Positions 24,549 to 33,944 of a stretch of 64,000 bases of DNA are shown here, piece by piece. The stretch is from Streptomyces sp. NBC_01723 (GTDB taxonomy: Bacteria > Actinomycetota > Actinomycetes > Streptomycetales > Streptomycetaceae). Both the position numbers and the translations under genes were made by a program. The DNA is taken from assembly GCF_036246005.1 (NCBI RefSeq), contig NZ_CP109171.1:4700001-4764000 (forward strand), read 5' to 3'. Numbering within the stretch: the stretch's first letter is position 1; each line of letters begins with the position of its first letter. Under the pieces are notes generated by a model. The model was not told the origin of the DNA and ran no database searches. It was given only the letters and a program-made list of their open reading frames with translations.

Positions 24549-27500
24549 ATGCCGCGACGCCGCACCTCAAGCTCCTCCAGCAGCTCGACGGCTCCCTCGG
24601 CTGCCCCGGCGGCGCCGAGGAACCGCACGCCTCAGCCGGTGCGGGTGCGGCGGCGGTCGTTCGGGGACTTCGTCAAGGCGTTCCTCGCCTTCGCCGTGCT
24701 GCTCGCGCTGGTCGTCGGGGTGCCGCTCGCGCTGGCCGTGACGGTCGGCTGGCCGCTGCCCGACGGGGCGCCCGGCCTCGACTGGCTCCAGCGCGAGATC
24801 ACCGTGCAGACCTTCCTGCGCATCCTCACCGTCATCGTCTGGCTCGCCTGGGCCCAGTTCACCGCCTGCGTGCTCGTCGAGGTCAAGGCCGCGCTGTCCG
24901 GCGTAGGGGTGCCGGGGCGGGTGCCGGGATCCGGGCCCAGCCAGCTGCTGGCCCGGCAGCTCGTTGCCGCCCTGCTCCTCGTCGGCGCCACCGCGGCGAG
25001 CCTCACACCGGGCCTGTCGCAGCTCGGCCAGAGCCTGGAGGGGAACCAGAAGCCGGCGGTCGCCGCCGCCCAGCAGACGCCTGGACTCTTCGCCCAGCAG
25101 CAGGAGCAGGCCGCCTCCACCGCGAACGCCCTCGCCGAGCAGGCCGGACAGGCGGGCCAGGCCGCGGCCCGTGCCGACGGCGGGGCAGCGTCGGCCGCGA
25201 GCGGCGACACGAAGTACTACCGGATCCAGCCGCCCGAGGGGCGTCACCACGACTCCCTCTGGGAGGTCGCCGACCGGCACCTCGGCGACGGACGCCGGTA
25301 CAAGGAGATCTTCGAGCTCAACAAGGACCGCGTGCAGCCCGACGGGTCCAAGCTGTCCGAGGCGTCCCTCATCCGGCCCGGCTGGATCATGGAGATGCCC
25401 GGCGACGCCCGCGGCGGCGAGCTGGTCGAGATGCCCGACGAGGCGCCGAACGTCTCGGAGCAGGTGCAGCAGCAAATCAGCGACTACGCGCGGACGGGCG
25501 GCGACCACGCCCAGGGAGGTGGCGGAGCCCAGGGAGGCGGGGACGCCCACGTCTCGCTCCCCGAGCAGCGGCCCGCGCCCACCCCCGCGACGCCCGTCAC
25601 CCCGGCGACCCCGGCACCCGGCCCCGCCACCGGCGGGCAGCACGCCACCCCCGCCGCCGAGGAGTCCGGGCGCTCCTTCGGGCTCCCCGAGGCCCTGCTC
25701 GCCGCCCCGCTGCTCGCCGCCGGTCTGCTCGGCGCCCTCGGCCGCCGGCGCCGGCAGGCGCTGTGGCACTCGGCGCTCGGAGCCGTCGGCGGACGGCGCG
25801 GCATGGAGCCGCCCACCCCGACCGGCGACGCCCAGGACGCGCAGGACGCGCTGCTGGTCGGCGCCGACCCCGACGGCGTACGCCTGCTGGACCGTTCGCT
25901 GCGCGGGCTCGCCGCCTCCCTCGCCGCCGAGTCGCGCCCCCTGCCCGTCGTCTACGCGGCCTGGATGGGCGGCAACGGCGACCTCCACCTGCAACTGGCC
26001 CAGCCGGCCGGGAAGCCGCCGACGCCCTGGCAGGTCGGGCAGGACCAGACCTTCTGGATGCTGGCCCGCGCCGACGCCGAGCGGTACGAGGACGCCGAGA
26101 CGGCGGCCCCGTACCCGGGTCTCGTCAGCCTCGGCACCATGGACGACTCCCGGCTGCTGCTCAACCTGGAGGCCGTGCCCGGCCTCGTCTCGCTGAGCGG
26201 TGCCGAGGCCGACCGAGCCGCCGTGTTCGCGTCGGTCGCCGCCGAACTGGCCACCAACGGATGGTCGGACCGTATGACCATCACCCTGGTCGGGTTCGGG
26301 GACGACCTCACCCCGCTCGCGCCCAACCGGATACGGCACCTCGACGGCTTCGAGGACCTCTTCGAGACCATGTCCGCCGAGACCCGGCAGCGGCGCGGCG
26401 CGCTCGGCGCCGCCGGGCACGACTCCGTACTCACCGGCCGTACCGGGCCCGCCCAGCACACGCGTTGGGCACCGCACCTCGTCCTGCTCGCCGCGCAGCC
26501 GTCCGACGAGGACGCCCTGCGGCTCGCCGAACTCGCCGCCGACGCCGGCCGTCTCGGCATCGGCTACCTCGTCGGCACCGAGGGCACCGACCTGCCCGGC
26601 GCCGCCTGGGAGATGGAGATCACCGGGGACGGGAAGCTGCTCGCCCCGCTCCTCGGGCTCGAGCTGGAGGCCCAGTTGCTGCCGGCCGCGCAGCAGCGGG
26701 CCGTGGTCGAGCTGTTCACCGACGCCGACCCCGAGCGCGGGCCCGGCGGACCGGGCAACACGCCGCCGTTCCTCGTCGACATCAGCGAGCAGGGGCGGCC
26801 CGCGGTGTACGCGCGCCTCGTCGGGTCGTACGAGATCATCGGCCTGGACGCCCCCGACGGCGACCGCAGCGCCCAGCTCCACGAGGCGCTTGCGCTGCTC
26901 CTGCTGCACCGCGAGGGCGTCCACCCGCGCGTGCTGGCCTCCGCGCTCTGGCCGCGCGGTGTGACGGAGGACGTGCGCGACGCGCTCCTCGAGCGGTTGC
27001 GGGCCTGGCTGGGCACCGACCCCGACGGCACGCCGCGGCTCGGCACCGACGCCACCGGGCGGCTCACCCTCGCCAAGTCCGTCGTCTCCGACCTCGACGT
27101 CCTGCGCTCCCTCTACTACGAGGCCACGCAGGGCCGCGGTGTCGACAGCCGCCAGGTGCGCGGCCGGCTGCTCACCGACGCGCTGGTGCTGGTGCGCGGG
27201 CCGCTGCTCGCCGACCGTCCCGAGGGCCGTTACCGCTGGCTGACCCACGAGATCATCGACGCCCAGCTGCCGCTGCTGGTCGCGGACACCGGGCTCGCGC
27301 TCTCCGAGTTCCACCTGGAGCGGGGCCGCGCGGAGAAGGCCATCGAGGCGCTGAACGCCGCGCTGCGCACCGCCCCGGCCGACGAGCGCCTGTGGCACGA
27401 GCTGCTCCGCGCCACGCACGCCACCGAGGACGCCGACCGCCTGCGCGCCCTCGCCGCCGACCTCATCGGCCGCAGCGGGGCGCGCGGTCTGCCGCCGCGC

Positions 27501-27563
27501 ACCGAGGCGCTGCTCGACGAACTGCTGCCGACCTGGCGCGACGGCGTCGCGGCAGCGGGCTGA
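24549..27563 (+). CDS. Large membrane protein with LysM and BTAD domains
   Basis: A 1004-residue protein from the ATG 24549; a longer in-frame extension is Arg/Pro-rich and lacks a ribosome-binding site. The order is basic N-terminus, membrane spans near 43-65, 85-105 and 135-157, then a LysM-type domain at about 221-283 (YYRIQPPEGRHHDSLWEVA, RYKEIFELN, LIRPGWIMEMP). A Thr/Pro linker and a span (about 379-398, PEALLAAPLLAAGLLGALG) follow. A long cytoplasmic part ends with a bacterial transcriptional activator domain (about 870-985; GRAEKAIEALNAAL, TPADERLWHELLRATHA in the same order). It precedes the prepilin peptidase by 35 bp. Such LysM/BTAD proteins accompany pilus genes in Streptomyces; it may link cell-wall binding to regulation. 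Confidence 0.85.
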   Translation: MPRRRTSSSSSSSTAPSAAPAAPRNRTPQPVRVRRRSFGDFVKAFLAFAVLLALVVGVPLALAVTVGWPLPDGAPGLDWLQREITVQTFLRILTVIVWLAWAQFTACVLVEVKAALSGVGVPGRVPGSGPSQLLARQLVAALLLVGATAASLTPGLSQLGQSLEGNQKPAVAAAQQTPGLFAQQQEQAASTANALAEQAGQAGQAAARADGGAASAASGDTKYYRIQPPEGRHHDSLWEVADRHLGDGRRYKEIFELNKDRVQPDGSKLSEASLIRPGWIMEMPGDARGGELVEMPDEAPNVSEQVQQQISDYARTGGDHAQGGGGAQGGGDAHVSLPEQRPAPTPATPVTPATPAPGPATGGQHATPAAEESGRSFGLPEALLAAPLLAAGLLGALGRRRRQALWHSALGAVGGRRGMEPPTPTGDAQDAQDALLVGADPDGVRLLDRSLRGLAASLAAESRPLPVVYAAWMGGNGDLHLQLAQPAGKPPTPWQVGQDQTFWMLARADAERYEDAETAAPYPGLVSLGTMDDSRLLLNLEAVPGLVSLSGAEADRAAVFASVAAELATNGWSDRMTITLVGFGDDLTPLAPNRIRHLDGFEDLFETMSAETRQRRGALGAAGHDSVLTGRTGPAQHTRWAPHLVLLAAQPSDEDALRLAELAADAGRLGIGYLVGTEGTDLPGAAWEMEITGDGKLLAPLLGLELEAQLLPAAQQRAVVELFTDADPERGPGGPGNTPPFLVDISEQGRPAVYARLVGSYEIIGLDAPDGDRSAQLHEALALLLLHREGVHPRVLASALWPRGVTEDVRDALLERLRAWLGTDPDGTPRLGTDATGRLTLAKSVVSDLDVLRSLYYEATQGRGVDSRQVRGRLLTDALVLVRGPLLADRPEGRYRWLTHEIIDAQLPLLVADTGLALSEFHLERGRAEKAIEALNAALRTAPADERLWHELLRATHATEDADRLRALAADLIGRSGARGLPPRTEALLDELLPTWRDGVAAAG

Positions 27564-27598
27564 TCCGGGCGACCGGCGTGGTCCGGACGGACATCGGT

Positions 27599-28336
27599 AT
27601 GGACCTCGACCTCCTGGTCGTCCTCGTCGCCGCGCTCTGGGGCGCGGCGACGGGCGCGCTGCTGCCCCGGGCCGCCTACCGCTTCTCCGCCCCGTCGGGG
27701 GAGGCATGGCGGGAGCGGTGTCCGCAGGAGCATCCGGTGCGCGGCTGGCTGGGGCGGGCCCGGTGCGGGCAGTGCCCGGCCGACGAGCCGTCCTACGGCC
27801 ACCGCGCGGTGTCCCTCGCCCTCGTCACCGCGCTCGTCTGCGCCGCCCTCGCCGCCGCCACCGGCACCCGGCCCGAGCTGGCCGTCTGGCTGCTGCTCGC
27901 GCCGCCCGGCGTGCTGCTGGCCGTCGTCGACCTCCGGGTACGGCGGCTGCCCGACCCCCTCACCCTGCCGCTGGCCGGCGCCGCCGTCGCCCTCCTGGGC
28001 CTCGCCGCGCTGGTGCCCGAGCACGCGGGGGAGTGGACGACCGCCCTGCTGGGCGCCCTCGCCCTCGGCGCCGGCTACCTCGTCCTGTTCCTCATCAACC
28101 CGGCCGGCATGGGCTTCGGCGACGTGAAGCTGGCCCTCACCGCGGGAGCCGTCCTCGGCTGGTACGGCTGGCCCACCCTGATGCTGGGCACCTTCGCCGG
28201 GTTCCTGCTCGGCGCGTTCTACGGCGGCGCCCTCCTCGTCGCACGCCGCGCGGGCCGCAAGACGGCCATCCCGTTCGGTCCGTTCCTGATCGCGGGCGCC
28301 TTCCTCGGCGTACTGGCCGGGGCCTACGCGGCCTGA
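27599..28336 (+). CDS. A24-family prepilin peptidase
   Basis: A 245-residue integral membrane aspartyl protease that should cleave the Flp pilin and TadE-like pseudopilins at their Gly/+5Glu sites. First catalytic Asp in AVVDLRVRRLPD (D111), second in the GMGFGDVKLAL motif (D175, G-x-G-D). A CGQC cysteine pair (C56, C59) lies in the first cytoplasmic loop, reminiscent of the zinc-binding loop of larger prepilin peptidases, which have two such pairs. Six to seven membrane spans cover residues 3-24 and 70-245. A GTG 21 nt upstream in frame is an alternative start. Its distance from the Tad operon (15 kb) is the only oddity. Confidence 0.93.
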   Translation: MDLDLLVVLVAALWGAATGALLPRAAYRFSAPSGEAWRERCPQEHPVRGWLGRARCGQCPADEPSYGHRAVSLALVTALVCAALAAATGTRPELAVWLLLAPPGVLLAVVDLRVRRLPDPLTLPLAGAAVALLGLAALVPEHAGEWTTALLGALALGAGYLVLFLINPAGMGFGDVKLALTAGAVLGWYGWPTLMLGTFAGFLLGAFYGGALLVARRAGRKTAIPFGPFLIAGAFLGVLAGAYAA

Positions 28337-28414
28337 GCGCGGATGCCCGAAGGCCCTGGCGTACGCTGGTCAGGTCTGTCCACAACCCTTACGAACCTTG
28401 CGAAAGGGACGCCG

Positions 28415-29614
28415 GTGACCGAGAAGGCCGACCTTCAGCCCATCCTCGACCGCGCCGCCGCCGGTGGGCGGATCACCCCCGAAGAGGCGCTCGACCTCTA
28501 CCGCGACGCCCCGCTGCACGCGCTGGGCGCCGCCGCCGACGCCGTACGCAGGCGCAGGTACGCCGGTACCGAGCACATCGCCACGTACATCATCGAGCGC
28601 AACATCAACTACACGAACGTGTGCGTCACGGCGTGCAAGTTCTGCGCCTTCTACGCGGCCCCCAAGGACACCAAGAAGGGCTGGAGCCGCGACCTCGACG
28701 ACATCCTGCGCCGCTGCGCGGAGACCGTCGAGCTGGGCGGCACGCAGATCATGTTCCAGGGCGGCCACCACCCGGACTACGGCGTGGAGTACTACGAGAA
28801 GCACTTCGCGGCCATCAAGGCGGAGTTCCCGCAGCTCGTCATCCACAGCCTGGGGGCGAGCGAGGTCGAGCACATGGCGCGGATCTCGAAGGTCTCCGTG
28901 GAGGAGGCGATCCAGCGCATCCACACCGCCGGGCTCGACTCCTTCGCCGGCGCCGGTGCCGAACTGCTCCCCGAGCGCCCCCGCAAGGCGATCGCGCCCC
29001 TCAAGGAGTCCGGCGAGCGCTGGCTGGAGATCATGGAGATCGCGCACGGCCTCGGCGTGGAGTCGACGTCCACGATGCTGATGGGCACCGGCGAGACCAA
29101 CGCCGAGCGCATCGAGCACCTGCGCATGATCCGGGACGTCCAGGACCGCACCGGAGGCTTCCGCGCCTTCATCCCGTACACCTACCAGCCCGAGAACAAC
29201 CACCTGAAGGGCCGCACCCAGGCCACGCTCTTCGAGTACCTGCGGATGATCGCCATCGCCCGCCTCTTCATGGACAACGTCGCCCACATCCAGGGCTCGT
29301 GGCTGACCACCGGCAAGGAGGTCGGCCAGCTCTCCCTGCACTACGGCGCCGACGATCTCGGGTCGATCATGCTGGAGGAGAACGTGGTGTCGTCGGCCGG
29401 CGCCAAGCACCGCTCCAACCGGCTGGAGATCATCGACTTGATCCGCAAGGCGGGCCGCGTCCCCGCGCAGCGCGCCACGACCTACGAGCACCTGGTCGTG
29501 CACGACGACCCGGCCAACGACCCCGTCGACGAGCGCGTGGTCTCCCACATCTCGTCCACGGCGATCGAGGGCGGCACCGCCCACCCCGAACTGAAGCTGC
29601 TCGCGCCCAACTGA
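28415..29614 (+). CDS. mqnC: Cyclic dehypoxanthine futalosine synthase
   Basis: A 399-residue radical SAM enzyme of the futalosine menaquinone pathway that cyclises dehypoxanthine futalosine. The CxxxCxxC cluster motif is C70-x3-C74-x2-C77 (NVCVTACKFCAF). Further family blocks are GGTQIMFQGGHHPD, ESTSTMLMGTGET and IPYTYQPENNHLKG. The GTG at 28415 is chosen because AAAGGGA precedes it; a longer frame from 28343 has no such site. Cysteine spacing and length fit MqnC rather than MqnE. Followed after 7 bp by the amidohydrolase-like gene and then menG. Confidence 0.95.
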   Translation: MTEKADLQPILDRAAAGGRITPEEALDLYRDAPLHALGAAADAVRRRRYAGTEHIATYIIERNINYTNVCVTACKFCAFYAAPKDTKKGWSRDLDDILRRCAETVELGGTQIMFQGGHHPDYGVEYYEKHFAAIKAEFPQLVIHSLGASEVEHMARISKVSVEEAIQRIHTAGLDSFAGAGAELLPERPRKAIAPLKESGERWLEIMEIAHGLGVESTSTMLMGTGETNAERIEHLRMIRDVQDRTGGFRAFIPYTYQPENNHLKGRTQATLFEYLRMIAIARLFMDNVAHIQGSWLTTGKEVGQLSLHYGADDLGSIMLEENVVSSAGAKHRSNRLEIIDLIRKAGRVPAQRATTYEHLVVHDDPANDPVDERVVSHISSTAIEGGTAHPELKLLAPN

Positions 29615-29621
29615 GGTCACC

Positions 29622-30221
29622 GTGCTGACGATCCACGTCGCCGAGGCCACGCCCGAGGCGGCCGTTCTCGTCGACGGCGCGCACATCGCCGCCGTCGGCC
29701 CGTACGAGGAACTGGCCGCCGCACACCCGGACGCGCGGCTGCGGCGCTGGCCCGGCATCCTGACGCCCGGCCTGCTCAACCCGTACGGTCCGGAGCTGCT
29801 GGAGCAGGCCTACCACCCCGACCCGCGCGAGGCGGACCGGCTCGGCACCGAGCCGCTGTTCGGGGAGCGCGCGCGGGCCCTGCTCGACAGCTCCTCCTCC
29901 GCGCGGGGCGCCAGCGCACGCCGCGGTGTGCAGCGCATGCTGGCGCACGGCACGGTGGCGGTCGCCGGTGAACTGCGCGAGCGCGCGGCCCTGGACGCGG
30001 TGCGCAGGCCGGGACTCGCCTTGGCGGGGCGGCCGGCCACGCTGCCCGGGCCCGCCGCCTTCTCCCCGGTGCCCCTGGTGCTGCTGCCGGGTCTCGGCGC
30101 CGGGAAGCCCGCGCGGTTCGCAGTGTTCGACGTGCCCGACCGGGCCGCGCTCGTGCGGGAGGGCGCCTCGACGTGCGTGGCCACCGTCGTGGGCGGCCGT
30201 CTGGTGTACCGGCGCGCGTAG
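29622..30221 (+). CDS. Degenerate amidohydrolase/imidazolonepropionase-like protein
   Basis: A 199-residue soluble protein. The N-terminus (AVLVDGAHIAAVGPYEEL) and C-terminus (FAVFDVPDRAALVREG...ATVVGGRLVYRR) match the split composite beta domain of amidohydrolases, such as imidazolonepropionase. Where an active enzyme has PGLIDxHxH, this protein has PGLLNPYGPEL, with both metal histidines absent, and the whole barrel is reduced to about 130 residues. It is probably not a hydrolase. Its position between mqnC and menG, with 7- and 30-bp gaps, suggests a role in menaquinone biosynthesis as a scaffold or vestige; that is inference. Confidence 0.8.
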   Translation: MLTIHVAEATPEAAVLVDGAHIAAVGPYEELAAAHPDARLRRWPGILTPGLLNPYGPELLEQAYHPDPREADRLGTEPLFGERARALLDSSSSARGASARRGVQRMLAHGTVAVAGELRERAALDAVRRPGLALAGRPATLPGPAAFSPVPLVLLPGLGAGKPARFAVFDVPDRAALVREGASTCVATVVGGRLVYRRA

Positions 30222-30251
30222 CCGGCCGGAGCCGCCTGCGACAATGACCCG

Positions 30252-30947
30252 GTGACCCGAGCCAGCCTGAACAAGCAGCCGCACGAAGTCGCCTCGATGT
30301 TCGACCACGTCGCGCGACGGTACGACCTGACGAACGCCGTGCTGTCGCTCGGCCAGGACCGGGCGTGGCGCAAGGAGGTCGCCGACGCCGTCGACGCCCG
30401 CCCCGCGCAGAAGGTCCTGGACCTCGCGGCCGGTACGGCGACCTCGTCACTGCCCTTCGCCCGCACCGGCGCGTACGTCGTCCCCTGCGACTTCTCCCTC
30501 GGCATGCTCCAGGTGGGCAAGGAGCGGCACTCGTGGCTGCCGTTCACCGCGGGCGACGCGACGCGGCTGCCGTTCGCCGACGACGTCTTCGACGCCGTCA
30601 CCATCTCCTTCGGGCTGCGCAACGTGCAGGACACGGACGCGGCGCTGCGCGAGATGTACCGGGTGACGCGGCCCGGCGGGCGGGTGGTCATCTGCGAGTT
30701 CTCGCACCCGACCTGGACGCCGTTCCGGACCGTCTACACCGAGTACCTGATGCGCGCCCTGCCGCCGGTGGCCCGCGCGGTGTCGTCCAACCCGGACGCG
30801 TACGTCTACCTCGCCGAGTCGATCCGCGCCTGGCCCGACCAGCCGGCGCTCGCCCGGCGGCTGGGCGAGGCGGGCTGGTCGAAGGTGGCGTGGCGGAACC
30901 TGACCGGCGGCGTGGTGGCGCTGCACCGGGGCTTCAAGGCGAGCTGA
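30252..30947 (+). CDS. menG: Demethylmenaquinone methyltransferase
   Basis: A 231-residue class I SAM methyltransferase that adds the ring methyl group in the last menaquinone step. UbiE/MenG signatures are [12 protein letters not shown] (17-28), the SAM motif [13 protein letters not shown] (55-66), and [19 protein letters not shown] followed by [15 protein letters not shown] start at 30252. Length is normal. The 3' end overlaps the convergent PASTA gene by 14 bp. It acts on the membrane-bound demethylmenaquinone made from the mqn/futalosine branch, represented here by mqnC. Confidence 0.95.
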   Translation: MTRASLNKQPHEVASMFDHVARRYDLTNAVLSLGQDRAWRKEVADAVDARPAQKVLDLAAGTATSSLPFARTGAYVVPCDFSLGMLQVGKERHSWLPFTAGDATRLPFADDVFDAVTISFGLRNVQDTDAALREMYRVTRPGGRVVICEFSHPTWTPFRTVYTEYLMRALPPVARAVSSNPDAYVYLAESIRAWPDQPALARRLGEAGWSKVAWRNLTGGVVALHRGFKAS

Positions 30948-31323
30948 GGGCCGCGCAGTAGGGCGCGGGGCGGGGCGGCGTCCCGCCCGGTTCGCCCGGT
31001 TCGACGTCCGGTTCGGCCAGCTCCCGCCGGAGCCCGCCCAGCGGCGGCCGCGGCACCCGTGGCTCGCGGCTGCCCCCGCCGCCCTCGCCCTCCCCGAAGT
31101 CGAACCACACGTACACCGTCGACTCCCGCGGCACCCGCGCCCCGGGCTGCGGAAACTGTCGTACGACGTGGTCGACGACGGCGAGTCGCACATCGGGCCG
31201 GTCCGACGCGTACAGGGACAGGCCCCACGCGCGTGCCGTCTCCCGCGCGTCCACGGCCATCAGGCCGACCAGGCGCGGTACGTGGACATCGGGTTTCTCG
31301 GGTACCAGGCGCACGGACGTCAC
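30934..31323 (-). CDS. Single PASTA-domain protein without membrane anchor
   Basis: A 129-residue protein with one PASTA repeat at about 14-75 ([20 protein letters not shown], then [18 protein letters not shown]) and an acidic/Pro-rich tail. PASTA domains normally sit outside the cell on Ser/Thr kinases or penicillin-binding proteins, but this protein has neither signal peptide nor membrane span. GTG start at 31323. It is convergent with menG, overlapping it by 14 bp. A small soluble PASTA protein of this type is common in Streptomyces; the function is unknown. Confidence 0.8.
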   Translation of the reverse strand: MTSVRLVPEKPDVHVPRLVGLMAVDARETARAWGLSLYASDRPDVRLAVVDHVVRQFPQPGARVPRESTVYVWFDFGEGEGGGGSREPRVPRPPLGGLRRELAEPDVEPGEPGGTPPRPAPYCAALSSP

Positions 31324-31407
31324 CCCCAGCGGTACCCGGCAGCGTAGCTCCGCCGCGCACCGCCCGGAAGCGCCAAGTGGCTTTCTGTGACAGTCGATTA
31401 CACTGCG

Positions 31408-31923
31408 TCACGCCCCGTGGAGGGCGAGGCGGTAGCAGTGGCCCTGCCTGTCGGAGCCGGGGATGGTGAAGACCTCGGCGAGCCGCATGCCCAGCCGTTC
31501 CGTGACCGCGATGGACCGGGCGTTGCGCGCGTTGACCATCGCGACCACCTCCGCCACGCCCGCCCCGCGCACCCGCTCCAGCGTCTGCCGGGCCGCCTCC
31601 GTGACGTACCCCTTGCCCCAGTGCGCCCGCCCGAGCCGCCAGCCGATCTCGATCTCGCCCTTGGGGCCCCAGTCGCCCGGCCACGGCTGGGCGCCGGTGA
31701 AGCCTATGACCTGCTCGGACTCGTCCACCATGGACCACAGGCAGAAGCCGTGCTCGGCGTCGTGCCGGCGCTGGCGCGCGGTCAGCTCCTCGTAGACGGA
31801 CAGTTCCGCCGCGCGGCCGCCGTGGAACTCCATGACGTCCGGATCGGCGAAGATCCGGTGCCAGGCGACGGCGTCCTCGTCGGTGGGGACGCGCAACCGT
31901 ACAACGGGCACAGCTCGGTTCAC
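31408..31923 (-). CDS. GNAT-family N-acetyltransferase
   Basis: A 171-residue soluble protein of the RimJ/RimL-like GNAT group. VRLRVPTDEDAVAWHRIF starts the fold, GEIEIGWRLGRAHWGKGYV carries the acetyl-CoA-binding Q/RxxGxG/A-like motif (here RAHWGKGYVTEAA), and NARNARSIAVTERLGM is the typical motif B. The substrate cannot be deduced. GTG start with GAAGGG upstream. Divergent from the geranylgeranyl-reductase-family gene across 98 bp. Confidence 0.92.
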   Translation of the reverse strand: MNRAVPVVRLRVPTDEDAVAWHRIFADPDVMEFHGGRAAELSVYEELTARQRRHDAEHGFCLWSMVDESEQVIGFTGAQPWPGDWGPKGEIEIGWRLGRAHWGKGYVTEAARQTLERVRGAGVAEVVAMVNARNARSIAVTERLGMRLAEVFTIPGSDRQGHCYRLALHGA

Positions 31924-32021
31924 TGGGCAGCCCTTCAGCCGGGTGATCGGTGACGCTGAATAGACTGCCCATGTCCAGTGCCCGTCGGCACGCAGATTTC
32001 GAACTCTGGGGAGATCCCGCC

Positions 32022-33305
32022 GTGACCGAGCCCCTCTCCGAAAACACCGCCGATGTGATCGTCGTGGGCGCGGGGCCAGCCGGCTCCACGGCCGCGTACC
32101 ACCTGGCCAAGGCTGGGCTCGACGTCCTCCTGCTGGAGAAGACCGCCTTCCCCCGGGAGAAGGTCTGCGGCGACGGACTGACCCCGCGCGCGGTCAAGCA
32201 GCTCGTCGCCATGGGCATCGACATCTCCGAGGAGGCCGGCTGGCTGCGCAACAAGGGCCTGCGCATCATCGGCGGCGGCTCCCGCCTCCAGCTGGACTGG
32301 CCGGATCTGGCCTCCTTCCCGGACTACGGACTCGTCCGCAAGCGCGACGACTTCGACGAGCAGCTCGCCCGGCAGGCCCAGAAGGCCGGCGCCCGCCTGT
32401 ACGAGCGCTGCAACGTCGGCGCCCCCGTCGTCGACGACCGCACCGGCCGCATCACCGGCGTGCACGCCAAGCTGGGCGAGGAGAAGCGCGAGGTCACCTT
32501 CCACGCGCCGCTGGTCGTGGCCGCCGACGGCAACTCGACGCGGCTGTCCCTGGCGATGGGCCTGCACCGCCGCGAGGACCGCCCCATGGGCGTCGCGGTC
32601 CGCACGTACTTCACCTCGCCCCGCCACGACGACGACTACCTGGAGTCCTGGCTGGAACTGTGGGACCGCCGCGGTCCCCAGGACCGCCTGCTGCCCGGCT
32701 ACGGCTGGATCTTCGGCATGGGCGACGGCACCTCCAACGTCGGCCTGGGCGTCCTGAACACCTCCGCCTCCTTCAAGGACCTCGACTGGCGCGAGATCCT
32801 CAAGGCCTGGTGCGCGTCCATGCCCGAGGACTGGGGCTACACCCCGGACAACATGACCGGCCCGATCCGCGGCGCCGCCCTGCCCATGGCCTTCAACCGC
32901 CAGCCCCACTACACCAAGGGCCTGCTCCTGGTCGGCGACGCCGGCGGCCTGGTGAACCCCTTCAACGGCGAGGGCATCGCCTACGCCATGGAGTCCGCCC
33001 AGATCGCCGCCGACGTCATCGTGCAGGCGCACGCGCGGGCCACGCCGGCCCAGCGGGAGATCGCCCTCCAGCGCTACCCGCGCGTCCTGAAGGACACCTA
33101 CGGCGGCTACTACACGCTGGGCCGCGCCTTCGTGAAGCTCATCGGCAACCCGAAGGTCATGCAGATCGCGGCCCAGCGCGGCCTCACCCACCCCGTCCTG
33201 ATGAAGTTCACCCTCAAGATGCTCGCCAACCTGACGGACCCGACGGGCGGCGACGCGATGGACCGCATCATCAACGGACTGAGCAAGGTCGCGCCCAAGG
33301 CGTGA
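32022..33305 (+). CDS. Geranylgeranyl-reductase-family FAD-dependent oxidoreductase
   Basis: A 427-residue flavoprotein. I take the GTG at 32022, preceded by GGGGAG with 8-nt spacing; upstream in-frame ATGs at 31950 and 31971 have no such site. FAD motif VIVVGAGPAGSTAAYHLA (13-30), then the GGR signature EKTAFPREKVCGDGLTPRA, and GDAGGLVNPFNGEGIAYAMESA. The family reduces isoprenoid double bonds. Its mycobacterial member MenJ saturates the menaquinone tail, and Streptomyces menaquinones are partially saturated, so a menaquinone reductase role between menG and nuo is likely but inferred. The stop touches the convergent def stop (adjacent codons). Confidence 0.9.
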   Translation: MTEPLSENTADVIVVGAGPAGSTAAYHLAKAGLDVLLLEKTAFPREKVCGDGLTPRAVKQLVAMGIDISEEAGWLRNKGLRIIGGGSRLQLDWPDLASFPDYGLVRKRDDFDEQLARQAQKAGARLYERCNVGAPVVDDRTGRITGVHAKLGEEKREVTFHAPLVVAADGNSTRLSLAMGLHRREDRPMGVAVRTYFTSPRHDDDYLESWLELWDRRGPQDRLLPGYGWIFGMGDGTSNVGLGVLNTSASFKDLDWREILKAWCASMPEDWGYTPDNMTGPIRGAALPMAFNRQPHYTKGLLLVGDAGGLVNPFNGEGIAYAMESAQIAADVIVQAHARATPAQREIALQRYPRVLKDTYGGYYTLGRAFVKLIGNPKVMQIAAQRGLTHPVLMKFTLKMLANLTDPTGGDAMDRIINGLSKVAPKA

Positions 33306-33944
33306 TCAGCCCTCGGGTCCCTCGTCGAGGGCGCGGGCGTTGGTGTCCCGGCGCGCGAAGACCTCCGCGCGCCGGTCCGCCGACTGCCGCAGCGCGGCCT
33401 TCCGCTCCCGCGCGGAGAGCCGGTCCAGGTACACCTGCCCGTTCACGTGGTCGGTCTCGTGGGCGAGGCAGCGCGCGAAGTAGCCGGTGCCCTCGACGAG
33501 CAGCGGCTCCCCGTCCTTGTCGAGACCCCGCACGACGGCCCGGTCGGGCCGCGGTACGGCCATGACGGCGCCCGGCACCGACAGGCATCCCTCGCCCTCG
33601 TCGAGCAGCCGCCGGTCGGCCGGGTCCAGGGGCTCGAGGACCGGGTTCACGATGTGTCCGACATGTCGGACACCGTCGTCGTCCGGGCAGTCGTAGACGA
33701 ACAGCCGCAGCGCGACCCCGACCTGATTGGCCGCCAGTCCCGCCCCTTCGGCGACGTACATCGTGCGGAACATGTCGTCGATGAGCGCGGCCAGGTCGGG
33801 ACCGAACTCGGTGACGTCCCGGCAGGGTTTGTGCAGCACCTCCTCACCGACCTCGGTCACGCGCCGCACCGACCCGCGCCGGGCCTCGGGCGCGAGCGGC
33901 GGATACGCGGCGGCGGGCCGCCCCTGTACGAACACACTCGGCAT
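33306..33944 (-). CDS. def: Peptide deformylase
   Basis: A 212-residue cytoplasmic enzyme that removes the formyl group from nascent polypeptides. All three motifs are present: GAGLAANQ (67-74), EGCLSVP (118-124, metal ligand Cys120) and HETDH (162-166, metal ligands His162 and His166, catalytic Glu163). The ATG at 33944 is chosen because GGAGGAGA lies 5 nt upstream; the reading frame extends further upstream without a ribosome-binding site. Slightly longer than E. coli Def (168) because of N- and C-terminal tails, which is usual in actinobacteria. Confidence 0.96.
   Translation of the reverse strand: MPSVFVQGRPAAAYPPLAPEARRGSVRRVTEVGEEVLHKPCRDVTEFGPDLAALIDDMFRTMYVAEGAGLAANQVGVALRLFVYDCPDDDGVRHVGHIVNPVLEPLDPADRRLLDEGEGCLSVPGAVMAVPRPDRAVVRGLDKDGEPLLVEGTGYFARCLAHETDHVNGQVYLDRLSARERKAALRQSADRRAEVFARRDTNARALDEGPEG

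Noticed and set aside
24567..27707. A minus-strand open frame of over 1,000 codons antisense to the LysM/BTAD gene
   Set aside because: Repetitive Gly/Arg/Val sequence without domains, explained by codon bias on the opposite strand.
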